Program-made: the position numbers and the translations under genes
Assembly (NCBI GenBank): GCA_003555285.1
Contig: PWGH01000175.1
Coordinates: forward strand, 1-6,909
DNA length: 6,909 nt
DNA from: Thioalkalivibrio sp.
GTDB lineage: Bacteria; Pseudomonadota; Gammaproteobacteria; Ectothiorhodospirales; Ectothiorhodospiraceae
Direction: 5' to 3'
Notes under the pieces: generated by a model
The model's input: the letters and a program-made list of their open reading frames with translations, nothing else
Database searches by the model: none
What the model was told of the DNA's origin: nothing
Shown here: one piece after another, positions 1-5,842 of the stretch
Layout: each line of letters starts with the position of its first letter
Position numbering within the stretch: position 1 is the stretch's first letter

Positions 1-1254
1 CGCTCCGTTGGCGAAGGCGCTGGTCGCGTTTGGTACGCACCCTGGTCTTCCGGCTCCGCCTACGGGTTGCTGATCAACGCCGGCGCCAAGATGACCCAGA
101 TGGAAAACCGCATCGTGCTGGCCCGTTTCAAGGACGGCTATGGCCCGGTCGGCGCCTACTTCCTGCACCTCAAGACCCGTACGCAGAACTGCAATGGCGA
201 AGAGTACGAGTCCAAGTGGTGGCCGGGGCTGCAGGAAATGGTCGGCAAGGAGTATCTGGATCCGGAGCTTTCTCACGCGACCCATCGGCCCATCCCGACC
301 TGCTTGCGCAACCACGCGTTCATCAATGAGGTGAATGCCGGACGTGGCCCGATCCACATGATCACCATGGAAGCCTTCCAGGACCCGCATCTCGAAGAGG
401 TGGGCTGGGAAAACTTCCTCGGCATGACCGTTGGCCAGGCCGTGCTCTGGGCCGCCACCGATGTCGACCCCAAGAACGAAAACCCCGAGCTGACGACGTC
501 CGAGCCGTACGTGATGGGCTCGCATGCCACGGGTTGCGGCGCCTGGTGCTCCGGTCCCGAGGATATCTCGCCCCCCGAATATTTCTGGGGTTACAACCGC
601 ATGACCAGTGTGGAAGGTCTCTTCGGCGCCGGCGACGCGGTGGGCGGTACGCCCCATGCGTTCTCGTCGGGCTCGTTCACCGAAGGGCGTCTGGCGGCGA
701 AAGCGGCCTGCAAGTACATCGACGACGGCAAGGCCCAGGGTATCCGGGTTTCCGACAAGCAGATCGAAGACCTGAAGACCAAGATCTACAAGCCGATGGA
801 GCACTACAAGATCTATCGTAACGAAGTGGTTGCAGGCTCGGTCAACCCGAACTACATCAACCCCAGGCAAGGTCTGGACCGCTTGCAGAAATTGATGGAT
901 GAGTACTGTGGTGGTGTGACGGTCAGCTACATGACCAACGAAAAACTGCTCAACATCGGCCTCAAGAAAATGAAGATTCTTGAGGAAGATTTGGAGAAGC
1001 TTGCAGCCGAGGATTTCCATGAGCTGCTGCGCGCCTGGGAACTCAGGCACCGCGTGCTGACCTCCGAGAGCGTTTTTCAGCACACCCTGTTCCGCAAGGA
1101 AACGCGTTGGCCCGGTTATTACTACCGTGGTGACGTGATGAAGCTCGACGACGAGAACTGGCACGTTCTGACGGTGTCCCGTCGTGACCCGGATACCGGC
1201 GAGTACACCATGGAAAAGGCGCCGTGCTACCACTTGGTCGGCAACGACGAGTGA
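1..1254 (+). CDS. aprA: Adenylylsulfate (APS) reductase alpha subunit, C-terminal part (5' end outside the window)
   Basis: AprA is the FAD-containing catalytic subunit of dissimilatory APS reductase, a cytoplasmic enzyme that interconverts sulfite plus AMP and APS with the iron-sulfur subunit AprB; in sulfur oxidisers it runs towards APS. The reading frame is open from base 1, so the gene is cut by the window edge: 417 residues are visible against roughly 620-660 for the family. The fragment opens with GEGAGRVWYAPWSSGSAYG, typical of AprA. Around fragment residues 208-230 (nt 622-690) lies the GAGDAVGG...HAFSSGS...EGR segment, which matches the late FAD-contacting region of the fumarate reductase/AprA flavoprotein family. 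WCSGPED and the GYNRMTSVEGLFGAGD stretch precede it. The C-terminal part (helical region, then ETRWPGYYYRGD) is also AprA-like. aprB, normally just upstream, is not visible. Oxidative rather than reductive direction is inferred from the gammaproteobacterial neighbours. Confidence 0.97.
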   Translation, partial: RSVGEGAGRVWYAPWSSGSAYGLLINAGAKMTQMENRIVLARFKDGYGPVGAYFLHLKTRTQNCNGEEYESKWWPGLQEMVGKEYLDPELSHATHRPIPTCLRNHAFINEVNAGRGPIHMITMEAFQDPHLEEVGWENFLGMTVGQAVLWAATDVDPKNENPELTTSEPYVMGSHATGCGAWCSGPEDISPPEYFWGYNRMTSVEGLFGAGDAVGGTPHAFSSGSFTEGRLAAKAACKYIDDGKAQGIRVSDKQIEDLKTKIYKPMEHYKIYRNEVVAGSVNPNYINPRQGLDRLQKLMDEYCGGVTVSYMTNEKLLNIGLKKMKILEEDLEKLAAEDFHELLRAWELRHRVLTSESVFQHTLFRKETRWPGYYYRGDVMKLDDENWHVLTVSRRDPDTGEYTMEKAPCYHLVGNDE

Positions 1255-1306
1255 TGCGCAGCTGCGGCGGGGCTTCGCAGTTCCCGTCGCGCCTTCAGGA
1301 AACAGA

Positions 1307-1341
1307 GAAGACCAACGCATTGTCGCGTTGGTCTTCTTTTT
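1307..1341 (+). terminator. Rho-independent terminator of the apr operon
   Basis: A perfect 12-bp inverted repeat (GAAGACCAACGC at 1307-1318 and GCGTTGGTCTTC at 1325-1336) with a 6-nt loop is followed directly by five T residues (1337-1341). It starts 52 nt after the aprA stop, so it probably ends the apr transcript. A smaller hairpin (CTGCG 1262-1266 with CGCAG 1276-1280) lies between. Downstream genes need read-through or their own promoter; none is obvious in the 26 nt that follow. Confidence 0.93.
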
Positions 1342-1355
1342 CAGCCGCAACGTCT

Positions 1356-1360
1356 AGGAA
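1356..1360 (+). promoter_or_regulatory. Shine-Dalgarno site of the 14-codon ORF
   Basis: AGGAA stands 7 nt before the ATG at 1368. It is the only convincing ribosome binding site upstream of the 1409-1759 gene. It therefore places initiation at 1368, not at 1409, and supports a coupled-translation reading of this junction. Confidence 0.6.
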
Positions 1361-1367
1361 TTTCAAC

Positions 1368-1412
1368 ATGACTAGCGCAAATTACATTTGGCTCGCCCAG
1401 GCTCGTCGATGA
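1368..1412 (+). CDS. Possible 14-residue leader peptide, ATGA-coupled to the next gene
   Basis: ATG at 1368 has AGGAA 7 nt upstream and opens a 14-codon frame (MTSANYIWLAQARR) ending in TGA at 1410-1412. That stop overlaps the ATG at 1409 of the following gene in an ATGA tetranucleotide, the usual geometry for translational coupling. The next start has no good Shine-Dalgarno of its own. Two readings compete. One is a real leader peptide that feeds ribosomes to the downstream start. The other is that these codons are the true N-terminus of the downstream protein, split by a one-base frameshift (a natural mutation or a sequence error), since one added base would join the frames. The peptide has no run of a single amino acid that would suggest classic attenuation. 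Confidence 0.4.
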   Translation: MTSANYIWLAQARR

Positions 1413-1759
1413 ACATCATCGAGCACTCCGATGAGGAAATAACAGCAATCGCCCATCCCATGTGGAGCGATCTGATCAAGCACTCGAACGAGGGTGACTA
1501 CGGGAAGTTTACCCGGAATTTCTCCTACAATCTGGTGTTCGGCCTCAATGAGGTCGAAGTGGGTAATCAGTTCACCAAGAGCGAATTGACCCGAACCCTG
1601 AGCGAAGATTGGGATTTTCTGGGCATCATCCGCCGGGGTGAGCATGTGACGGTTCTCTATCGCGTCAGAAGTACCGCAAAAAAAGGCGAATGGCTCGGCC
1701 GCATGGTTCTCGGCTATGAAGAAGGCGACGTGAAAATATTCGGTGCCTCCATTTTCTGA
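1409..1759 (+). CDS. Hypothetical protein, 116 residues, possibly NTF2/SnoaL-like fold
   Basis: I do not recognise a named family. The protein is small, soluble and acidic, without cysteine, signal peptide or membrane segment. An N-terminal helical stretch (EEITAIAHPMWSDLIKHSNEGDYGKFTRNF, residues about 8-38, shown here in outline) leads into a C-terminal part rich in alternating beta patterns (HVTVLYRVRS, then RMVLGYEEGDVKIFGASIF-like strands). This order, helices followed by a curved sheet ending in a strand with 'GA', resembles NTF2/SnoaL-type proteins, but only weakly. ATG at 1409 was chosen because it overlaps the preceding stop as ATGA; an in-frame TTG at 1388 would add 7 residues but has no ribosome binding site. 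The SlyD-like gene follows 16 nt after the stop, so the two are probably cotranscribed. GC content is lower than in the flanking genes. Confidence 0.72.
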   Translation: MNIIEHSDEEITAIAHPMWSDLIKHSNEGDYGKFTRNFSYNLVFGLNEVEVGNQFTKSELTRTLSEDWDFLGIIRRGEHVTVLYRVRSTAKKGEWLGRMVLGYEEGDVKIFGASIF

Positions 1760-1775
1760 TGCTACGGGTCTTGTG

Positions 1776-2288
1776 ATGACAAACGACGTTATCGACAACA
1801 ACAAATATGTCGAGTTGACCTATCAGGTCATTGACAGCAAATCACGCCAAATATTGACCGCAGTGGAGTTCCCCCTGGGGTACGTCCACGGCGTGAACGA
1901 AATATTGTCGCCGCAGGTGATGGTCGAGCTGGAAGGCAAGTCCGCGGGCGATACCATCGAGGTGTCGATCGACTGTAACGCGATATACGGCCCGCGGGAT
2001 GAGTCCCTGGTGATTACCGATCACATCGAAAACGTTCCCGAAGACTACCGCGAGGTGGGCACCGCGATATTGATGGAGAACGACCAGGGCCAAACCAAGA
2101 GCTTTTTGGTGACGAGGGTCGATGAAACCACCGTGACCATTGACGGCAACAACCCGCTGTGCGGCAGGGAAGTGATCTTCAAGCTCGATATTCGCATGGT
2201 CCGTGATGCGACCGAAGAGGAAATCAAGCACGGTGGCAAGGTCGAAACGGGGCCTGAAATCAACACCGGGAACATGAGACCCATCTGA
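1776..2288 (+). CDS. FKBP-type peptidyl-prolyl isomerase, SlyD-like
   Basis: SlyD-type FKBPs are cytoplasmic prolyl cis-trans isomerases with a chaperone 'insert-in-flap' (IF) domain. The 170 residues follow that plan: first FKBP half at about residues 10-80 (YVELTYQVID; FPLGYVHGVNEI; LEGKSAGDTIEVSID; YGPRDESLV), IF domain at about 85-130 ending in DGNNPLCG, the counterpart of the DGNHxLAG of SlyD, then the returning FKBP strand and RDATEEEI, nearly the same as the REATEEEL of E. coli SlyD. The C-terminus stops soon after (residue 170) and lacks the long His/Cys-rich nickel-binding tail of E. coli SlyD, so a metallochaperone role is not supported. ATG at 1776 was chosen because homology begins just after it; a GTG at 1743 would overlap the previous gene. 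No strong Shine-Dalgarno is visible. It is likely cotranscribed with the preceding gene (16-nt gap). Confidence 0.9.
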   Translation: MTNDVIDNNKYVELTYQVIDSKSRQILTAVEFPLGYVHGVNEILSPQVMVELEGKSAGDTIEVSIDCNAIYGPRDESLVITDHIENVPEDYREVGTAILMENDQGQTKSFLVTRVDETTVTIDGNNPLCGREVIFKLDIRMVRDATEEEIKHGGKVETGPEINTGNMRPI

Positions 2289-2319
2289 AGTACGGGATAA
2301 GCGCGTGCGTGGCCCGGTC

Positions 2320-2368
2320 TGTCAGTGAGTTGGGGGGCTGACATCGGCGTTTCCATACCCCCTTTTTT
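2320..2368 (+). promoter_or_regulatory. Possible H-type pseudoknot or weak terminator upstream of the 54-residue gene
   Basis: TGTCAG (2320-2325) pairs perfectly with CTGACA (2338-2343), with a 12-nt loop that contains six G (2332-2337). Those G can also pair with CCCCC at 2358-2362, which is followed by six T (2363-2368). Taken together the two pairings have the topology of an H-type pseudoknot; taken alone the G/C pairing (20-nt loop, T6 tail) looks like a weak intrinsic terminator. It lies between the SlyD-like stop (2288) and the ribosome binding site at 2379. No match to a known riboswitch consensus was recognised. Confidence 0.35.
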
Positions 2369-2388
2369 CGATTGCAACGAGGTGAATC

Positions 2389-2553
2389 ATGAGTGCACCA
2401 GCCAGCAAGAAGCCCCCGGTCGTTCCGGACGGCAAGACGCTCTATCTGACGACGCGCCAGAAGGCGCCGACCGAAAAGGGCTACATCGGGTACGACACGA
2501 TCTGGGAATCGTTCCAGAAAGAAGCCGAATACCAGGTTCCGAAACGACCTTGA
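2389..2553 (+). CDS. Small protein of 54 residues, unknown function
   Basis: ATG at 2389 has a strong ribosome binding site, GAGGTG at 2379-2384, 4 nt upstream. The frame codes for 54 residues and stops at TGA 2551-2553. Codon third positions are mostly G or C, as in the neighbouring genes, which supports real coding. I do not recognise a family. The first 16 residues (MSAPASKKPPVVPDGK) are Pro/Lys-rich and probably disordered. The rest (LYLTTRQKAP, then GYIGYDTIWESFQKEAEY) could form a strand and a short amphipathic helix ending in a basic PKRP tail. There are no cysteines, signal peptide or membrane segment. The methyltransferase gene follows 108 nt downstream, with a hairpin in between. 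A longer frame at 2325-2570 in another phase is its shadow. Confidence 0.75.
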   Translation: MSAPASKKPPVVPDGKTLYLTTRQKAPTEKGYIGYDTIWESFQKEAEYQVPKRP

Positions 2554-2568
2554 GCTGCACGGTCGCGT

Positions 2569-2593
2569 GAGCCCGGCACGCGTGGCCGGGCTC
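2569..2593 (+). terminator. GC-rich hairpin after the 54-residue gene
   Basis: A perfect 9-bp inverted repeat, GAGCCCGGC (2569-2577) and GCCGGGCTC (2585-2593), encloses a 7-nt loop. It starts 15 nt after the stop at 2553. No T tract follows (GACCTTCCGG), so it may be a weak terminator, a pause site or a 3'-end stabiliser rather than a full intrinsic terminator. Confidence 0.45.
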
Positions 2594-2661
2594 GACCTTC
2601 CGGGTGGCGTGCGAGCACCGACGAATCTGGCCGGCACTCCGCCGCAACGCCAGGAGGTCGT

Positions 2662-3918
2662 ATGCAGCATCCTGACCCCTTTGAGGACCTCGCCGGGCGG
2701 GCATCACCGTCACCCGGCAACGGCGGCGCACATGGGCTCGGGGTCAGTCTGCGCTGGCAAAGCGCCGAGGCAAGCCATCTCGACACTCGCGTGCTGCGTT
2801 GCCCGGCTCCCGAGGCGACTTCGCCGGGCCTGCGCGGACTGCTCGAGGGTGAGAGCGCCGATGCGCTGACCAAGGCCTTCGAGGTGGGCGAACTCCTCCC
2901 GGACTGGCGGGCCGATCGGCTGGTCACGGTGCCCGATGGCTTCTTCCGGCATGCTTCTACGCTCACCGAGGGCGCGCGGCTGCGTGTGGAACCCCGTGTC
3001 GGCCGCTTCTACCCGGGATCGTTCGTCTCCGCCGCACCGGGGCTGCCGCCCGGGCCGCCCACCGCATTCCGGGTCATCTCGATTGCCTCGGATGGCGAAA
3101 TCACGGTGGACTTCAATCATCCTCTCGCCGGTCTGCCGCTGGAGCTCACGCTGCGCAAGCTGGACCAGGCCCCGGCCGGTGAGGGCCCCGTCGACATCGG
3201 GCGTGCGGCGGTGACGGATGGTCCCGGAATGCAGGCGCGCTGGCGCGGTCAACCGACCGACTTCGAATCCGGAAACCCTTACGCGCGATCCGATCCCGAA
3301 CCGGATGCCGGCTTCTACGCGGCCCCGCGTATGGTGCAGCACCTGGACGATGCCGCCCGGGCGCAATTGGCCCGTCTCTATAAGAGCCTGTTGCCCGCGC
3401 AGGGCGATGTGCTCGATCTGATGAGCAGCTGGACCTCGCACCTCCATGCCGGCCCGCCTGCATGGCGGGTTTCGGGATTGGGCATGAACGCGGAGGAACT
3501 GGCCGCGAATCCGATCCTCGACGAGCGCGTGGTGCAGGACCTCAACGCTCAACCCCAGCTGCCGTGGCCTGACGGCCGCTTCGACGCGGTGATCTGTACC
3601 GTCTCGGTCGAGTACCTGGTCCGACCGATGGAGGTGTTTCGCGAGATCCGACGCGTGCTGCGCCCAGGCGGCCGCTTTGTGGTCACCTTCTCGAACCGCT
3701 GGTTTCCGCCCAAGGCCATCGCGCTCTGGCCGCAGCTGCATGCATTCGAGCGCATGGGACTGGTGCTGGACCTCTTCCAGCGCGCCGGTGGCTTCGATGA
3801 TTTGCATACGGCATCGCTCCGGGGCCTGCCGCGCCCGGCGACGGATCCCTATGCCGATCGATTGGTTGAGTCCGACCCGGTGTATGCCGTGTGGGGCGAG
3901 GCGCGCGCCTCTGCCTAG
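2662..3918 (+). CDS. SlyD/FKBP-like domain fused to a class I SAM-dependent methyltransferase
   Basis: The protein has 418 residues in two parts. Residues about 25-168 resemble a degenerate SlyD-type FKBP. The clearest part is residues 100-168, which parallel the SlyD IF domain and end in DFNHPLAGLPLELTLRKL (149-166), the counterpart of the DGNHxLAGxxLxF signature. The catalytic FKBP half is hard to recognise and may be inactive. Residues about 235-390 are a class I (Methyltransf_11-like) domain: motif I DVLDLMSSWTSHL (249-261), then FDAVICTVSVEYL (307-319), MEVFREIRRVLRPGGRFVV (323-341) and FSNRWFPPKAIALW (343-356). Motif I lacks the usual GxGxG; the SSWxSH form recurs in a plant/cyanobacterial/proteobacterial methyltransferase family, as I recall it. 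The substrate is unknown. ATG at 2662 has AGGAGGT at 2652-2658, 3 nt upstream. The TAG stop overlaps the rhlB stop. Local GC reaches about 80% (3001-3060). Confidence 0.88.
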   Translation: MQHPDPFEDLAGRASPSPGNGGAHGLGVSLRWQSAEASHLDTRVLRCPAPEATSPGLRGLLEGESADALTKAFEVGELLPDWRADRLVTVPDGFFRHASTLTEGARLRVEPRVGRFYPGSFVSAAPGLPPGPPTAFRVISIASDGEITVDFNHPLAGLPLELTLRKLDQAPAGEGPVDIGRAAVTDGPGMQARWRGQPTDFESGNPYARSDPEPDAGFYAAPRMVQHLDDAARAQLARLYKSLLPAQGDVLDLMSSWTSHLHAGPPAWRVSGLGMNAEELAANPILDERVVQDLNAQPQLPWPDGRFDAVICTVSVEYLVRPMEVFREIRRVLRPGGRFVVTFSNRWFPPKAIALWPQLHAFERMGLVLDLFQRAGGFDDLHTASLRGLPRPATDPYADRLVESDPVYAVWGEARASA

Positions 3919-5183
3919 GCCGATGCTCGAGGTTTTCGGCCGCGACCGCCACCGTTGCGCTTGCGGTCCTCGGGTTTGCGCCGTGCACGATGGGGCGGGC
4001 GTTTCAGGTCCTTCGGCAGATCCTCCGGATCCAGCATCTGGGTCGGGATGCGCTGACCCAGGTAGCTCTCGATGTCCGGCAGGTAGAAGGCCGAGTCCTC
4101 ACAGCCGAAGCTGATGGCGTCGCCCTCGGCACCGGCGCGCGCCGTGCGGCCGATGCGATGCACGTAGTCCTCGCCGGATTGCGGTAGGTCGAAGTTGAAG
4201 ATGTGGGTCACATCGGGGATGTGCAGGCCCCGCGCGGCCACGTCGGTCGCCACCAAGAAGGCGAATTCGCCGCGCTCGAACTGGCCGAGCAGCCGCGTGC
4301 GCTTATTCTGCGGCACATCCCCCGAGAGCAGGTCCGCCTTCAGGTCATTGGCATTGAGCCAATCGCAGACCCGCTCCGCCCAGTGCTTGGTGTTCACGAA
4401 GACGATCGAGCGTTCCGGCTGAAGCTGGCGCGCCAACCCGATCAGCAGCGCGAGCTTCTGATCGTTGGCCGGGTAGTAGATGACCTGGCGGATGCGATCG
4501 GCGGTCACGGTTTCCGCTTCCACCTGGAGCTTTTGCGGGTTGTCCATGTGCTCGTAGGCCAGTTCCATCACCCGTAAGGACAGCGTGGCCGAGAACAGCA
4601 TCGACAGCCGCTGGGTGGGCGGCGCGCAGCGGCGCAACAGGAACCGGATGTCCTTGATGAAGCCGAGGTCGAACATGCGATCGGCCTCGTCCAGGACCAC
4701 CACCTCCACGTGCTTCAGGCCGAACACCCGTTGCTTGTGGTAGTCGATGATCCGGCCCGGTGTGCCGATGAGCACATCGGCCCCCGCGCGCAGTTCCTCG
4801 CGCTGCTGCTCGTAGCCGGTCCCGCCGTAGGCGAGTACGAAGCGCAGCCTGGTGGCCCCACCGAGCTGCAGCGCGTCGCGGTGAATCTGGATCGCCAATT
4901 CCCGGGTGGGCGCCAGCACCAGCATGCGGATGTCGCTGGGCTGCCGCTCGCCCGGCGGCGTGTGGCGCAACAGATGATCGAAGGCGGCGACCAGGAAAGC
5001 GGCGGTCTTGCCGGTCCCGGTTTGAGCCTGGCCGGCCACGTCCTGCCCCGCCAGCGCGATGGGCAGCGTCAGCGCCTGAATCGGAGTGCAGTATTCGAAA
5101 CCTGCATCGCGCAGGCCCTGAAGCACGGGTGCCGTGAGGTCGAAGTCCTCGAATCGTGTGCTGGTCGTGTCGGCGTCGGTCAT
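3915..5183 (-). CDS. rhlB: DEAD-box ATP-dependent RNA helicase RhlB
   Basis: RhlB unwinds structured RNA and in gammaproteobacteria works in the RNase E degradosome. All helicase motifs are present in the 422 residues: Q motif GFEYCTPIQ (28-36), Walker A AQTGTGKT (53-60), PTRELA (92-97), TPGR (141-144), DEAD (165-168), SAT (198-200), IVFVNT (260-265), [11 protein letters not shown] (312-322) and HRIGRTAR (342-349). RhlB rather than another DEAD-box paralogue is indicated by [33 protein letters not shown] and a length close to the 421 of E. coli RhlB. Residues about 394-422 form a basic, Arg/Lys/Gly-rich tail expected to bind RNA. ATG (5181-5183) has GGGAG at 5188-5192, 4 nt upstream. The gene is divergent from trxA and rho, as in E. 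coli, and converges on the methyltransferase gene with overlapping stop codons. No intrinsic terminator is visible at its end. Confidence 0.97.
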   Translation of the reverse strand: MTDADTTSTRFEDFDLTAPVLQGLRDAGFEYCTPIQALTLPIALAGQDVAGQAQTGTGKTAAFLVAAFDHLLRHTPPGERQPSDIRMLVLAPTRELAIQIHRDALQLGGATRLRFVLAYGGTGYEQQREELRAGADVLIGTPGRIIDYHKQRVFGLKHVEVVVLDEADRMFDLGFIKDIRFLLRRCAPPTQRLSMLFSATLSLRVMELAYEHMDNPQKLQVEAETVTADRIRQVIYYPANDQKLALLIGLARQLQPERSIVFVNTKHWAERVCDWLNANDLKADLLSGDVPQNKRTRLLGQFERGEFAFLVATDVAARGLHIPDVTHIFNFDLPQSGEDYVHRIGRTARAGAEGDAISFGCEDSAFYLPDIESYLGQRIPTQMLDPEDLPKDLKRPPHRARRKPEDRKRNGGGRGRKPRASA

Positions 5184-5215
5184 GGTGCTCCCAAGGGCAT
5201 GAACGCCCGGTCAAC

Positions 5216-5245
5216 TTGAATTCTCGGGTGGACTTGGTCGATAGT
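5216..5245 (+). promoter_or_regulatory. Possible sigma70-type promoter for trxA
   Basis: TTGAAT (5216-5221, 4 of 6 to the -35 consensus) and GATAGT (5240-5245, 4 of 6 to the -10 consensus) are 18 nt apart in the 119-nt gap between the divergent rhlB and trxA genes. The match is moderate. No comparable promoter for rhlB was found on the reverse strand: a TTGACC (reverse strand, 5209-5214) lacks a -10 partner. Confidence 0.35.
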
Positions 5246-5302
5246 GTCGGGTACCGAAGGGTCGAATTTCCAGCCCCTCCAGCCCATCAACGAGGATACG
5301 GC

Positions 5303-5629
5303 GTGAACGAAAAAATTCATCATATCTCGGACGCCAGTTTCGAGGCGGACGTTCTCAAATCCGACCGGCCGGTTCTGGTGGACTACTGGGCCGAATGGTG
5401 CGGCCCCTGCAAGATGATTGCCCCAATCCTGGATGAGATCGCCGAAGAATACGACGGTAAACTCAGGGTTGCCAAACTGAACATCGACGAAAATCCGGCC
5501 ACACCGCCCAAGTACGGCATTCGCGGCATCCCCACCCTGATGCTGTTCAAGGACGGCGAGGTCGAAGCGACCAAGGTCGGCGCGCTGAGCAAATCCCAGC
5601 TCACCGCCTTCCTCGACCAGCACATCTGA
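5303..5629 (+). CDS. trxA: Thioredoxin 1
   Basis: This is a classic cytoplasmic thioredoxin, a general protein disulfide reductase recharged by thioredoxin reductase. Its 108 residues carry the active site WCGPC (32-36; redox cysteines 33 and 36), the buried aspartate in [11 protein letters not shown] (D27), and the cis-proline in GIPTL (P77), all at E. coli positions plus one for the initiator. The start was set at GTG 5303 because GAGGA (5292-5296) lies 6 nt upstream and thioredoxin homology begins right there; the frame stays open upstream to 5156 but without homology. It sits between divergent rhlB and rho, the same order as in E. coli. The hairpin at 5636-5658 may end its transcript. Confidence 0.97.
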   Translation: MNEKIHHISDASFEADVLKSDRPVLVDYWAEWCGPCKMIAPILDEIAEEYDGKLRVAKLNIDENPATPPKYGIRGIPTLMLFKDGEVEATKVGALSKSQLTAFLDQHI

Positions 5630-5635
5630 GGCCGA

Positions 5636-5665
5636 CCCGGCCGTTCTTCGCGGCCGGGGTTCCTG
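5636..5665 (+). terminator. Hairpin after trxA, probable weak terminator
   Basis: CCCGGCCG (5636-5643) pairs perfectly with CGGCCGGG (5651-5658) around a 7-nt loop, starting 6 nt after the trxA stop. The following bases (GTTCCTG) are only partly T-rich, so termination may be incomplete and some trxA transcripts may run into rho. Confidence 0.55.
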
Positions 5666-5704
5666 TTCGAACGCGCATTCTCGCGCCTTCTGTAGTATAA
5701 AGGC

Positions 5705-5733
5705 TTGCCTGCAGGCGCCGGCTCGCCTATATT
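5705..5733 (+). promoter_or_regulatory. Sigma70-type promoter for rho
   Basis: TTGCCT (-35, 5705-5710) and TATATT (-10, 5728-5733, 5 of 6 to consensus) are separated by the optimal 17 nt. The start of transcription would fall at about 5739-5741, giving a leader of roughly 100 nt before the rho ATG. A second AT-rich patch (TAGTATAAA, 5693-5701) lies just upstream but has no -35 partner at a proper distance. Confidence 0.65.
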
Positions 5734-5740
5734 CGCGAGG

Positions 5741-5842
5741 TGCGCCCCCTGCGGCGCCTCCCGCCCCCTGCCATTCCGGTAGCGACTCCCGAGCGATCGC
5801 CTTGCGATCCCGCATTACTCACGTTTACCACAGCACCCCTCA
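5741..5842 (+). promoter_or_regulatory. C-rich rho leader, possible Rho autoregulation site
   Basis: The leader before rho is C-rich and G-poor in its main part: by hand count, 5761-5842 has 37 C, 15 G, 16 T and 14 A in 82 nt. Such composition is what Rho loads on (rut sites), and E. coli rho is known to be autoregulated by Rho-dependent termination in its leader. Two small hairpins are visible: GCGCC/GGCGC (5742-5746 and 5753-5757) and GATCGC/GCGATC (5795-5800 and 5804-5809, 3-nt loop). No Shine-Dalgarno precedes the ATG. Autoregulation here is inferred. Confidence 0.45.

Noticed and set aside
1388..1408. TTG at 1388 as start of the 116-residue protein
   Set aside because: No Shine-Dalgarno precedes it, and the ATG at 1409 forms an ATGA overlap with the preceding short frame.
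2710..3807. 365-codon open frame on the reverse strand
   Set aside because: It is antisense to the methyltransferase gene, which has clear motifs and a strong ribosome binding site. The reverse product has no recognisable domain.
4345..5214. 289-codon reverse-strand frame overlapping rhlB
   Set aside because: It is an out-of-phase frame of rhlB with an Arg/Gly/Ala-rich product and no motifs.
5184..5302. Promoter for rhlB on the reverse strand
   Set aside because: TTGACC (5209-5214, reverse strand) has no acceptable -10 hexamer 15-19 nt downstream, so no promoter is called.
5707..5716. 10-bp palindrome GCCTGCAGGC overlapping the rho -35 and spacer
   Set aside because: It could be an operator, but one short GC-rich palindrome in a high-GC genome is expected by chance and no second copy was seen.
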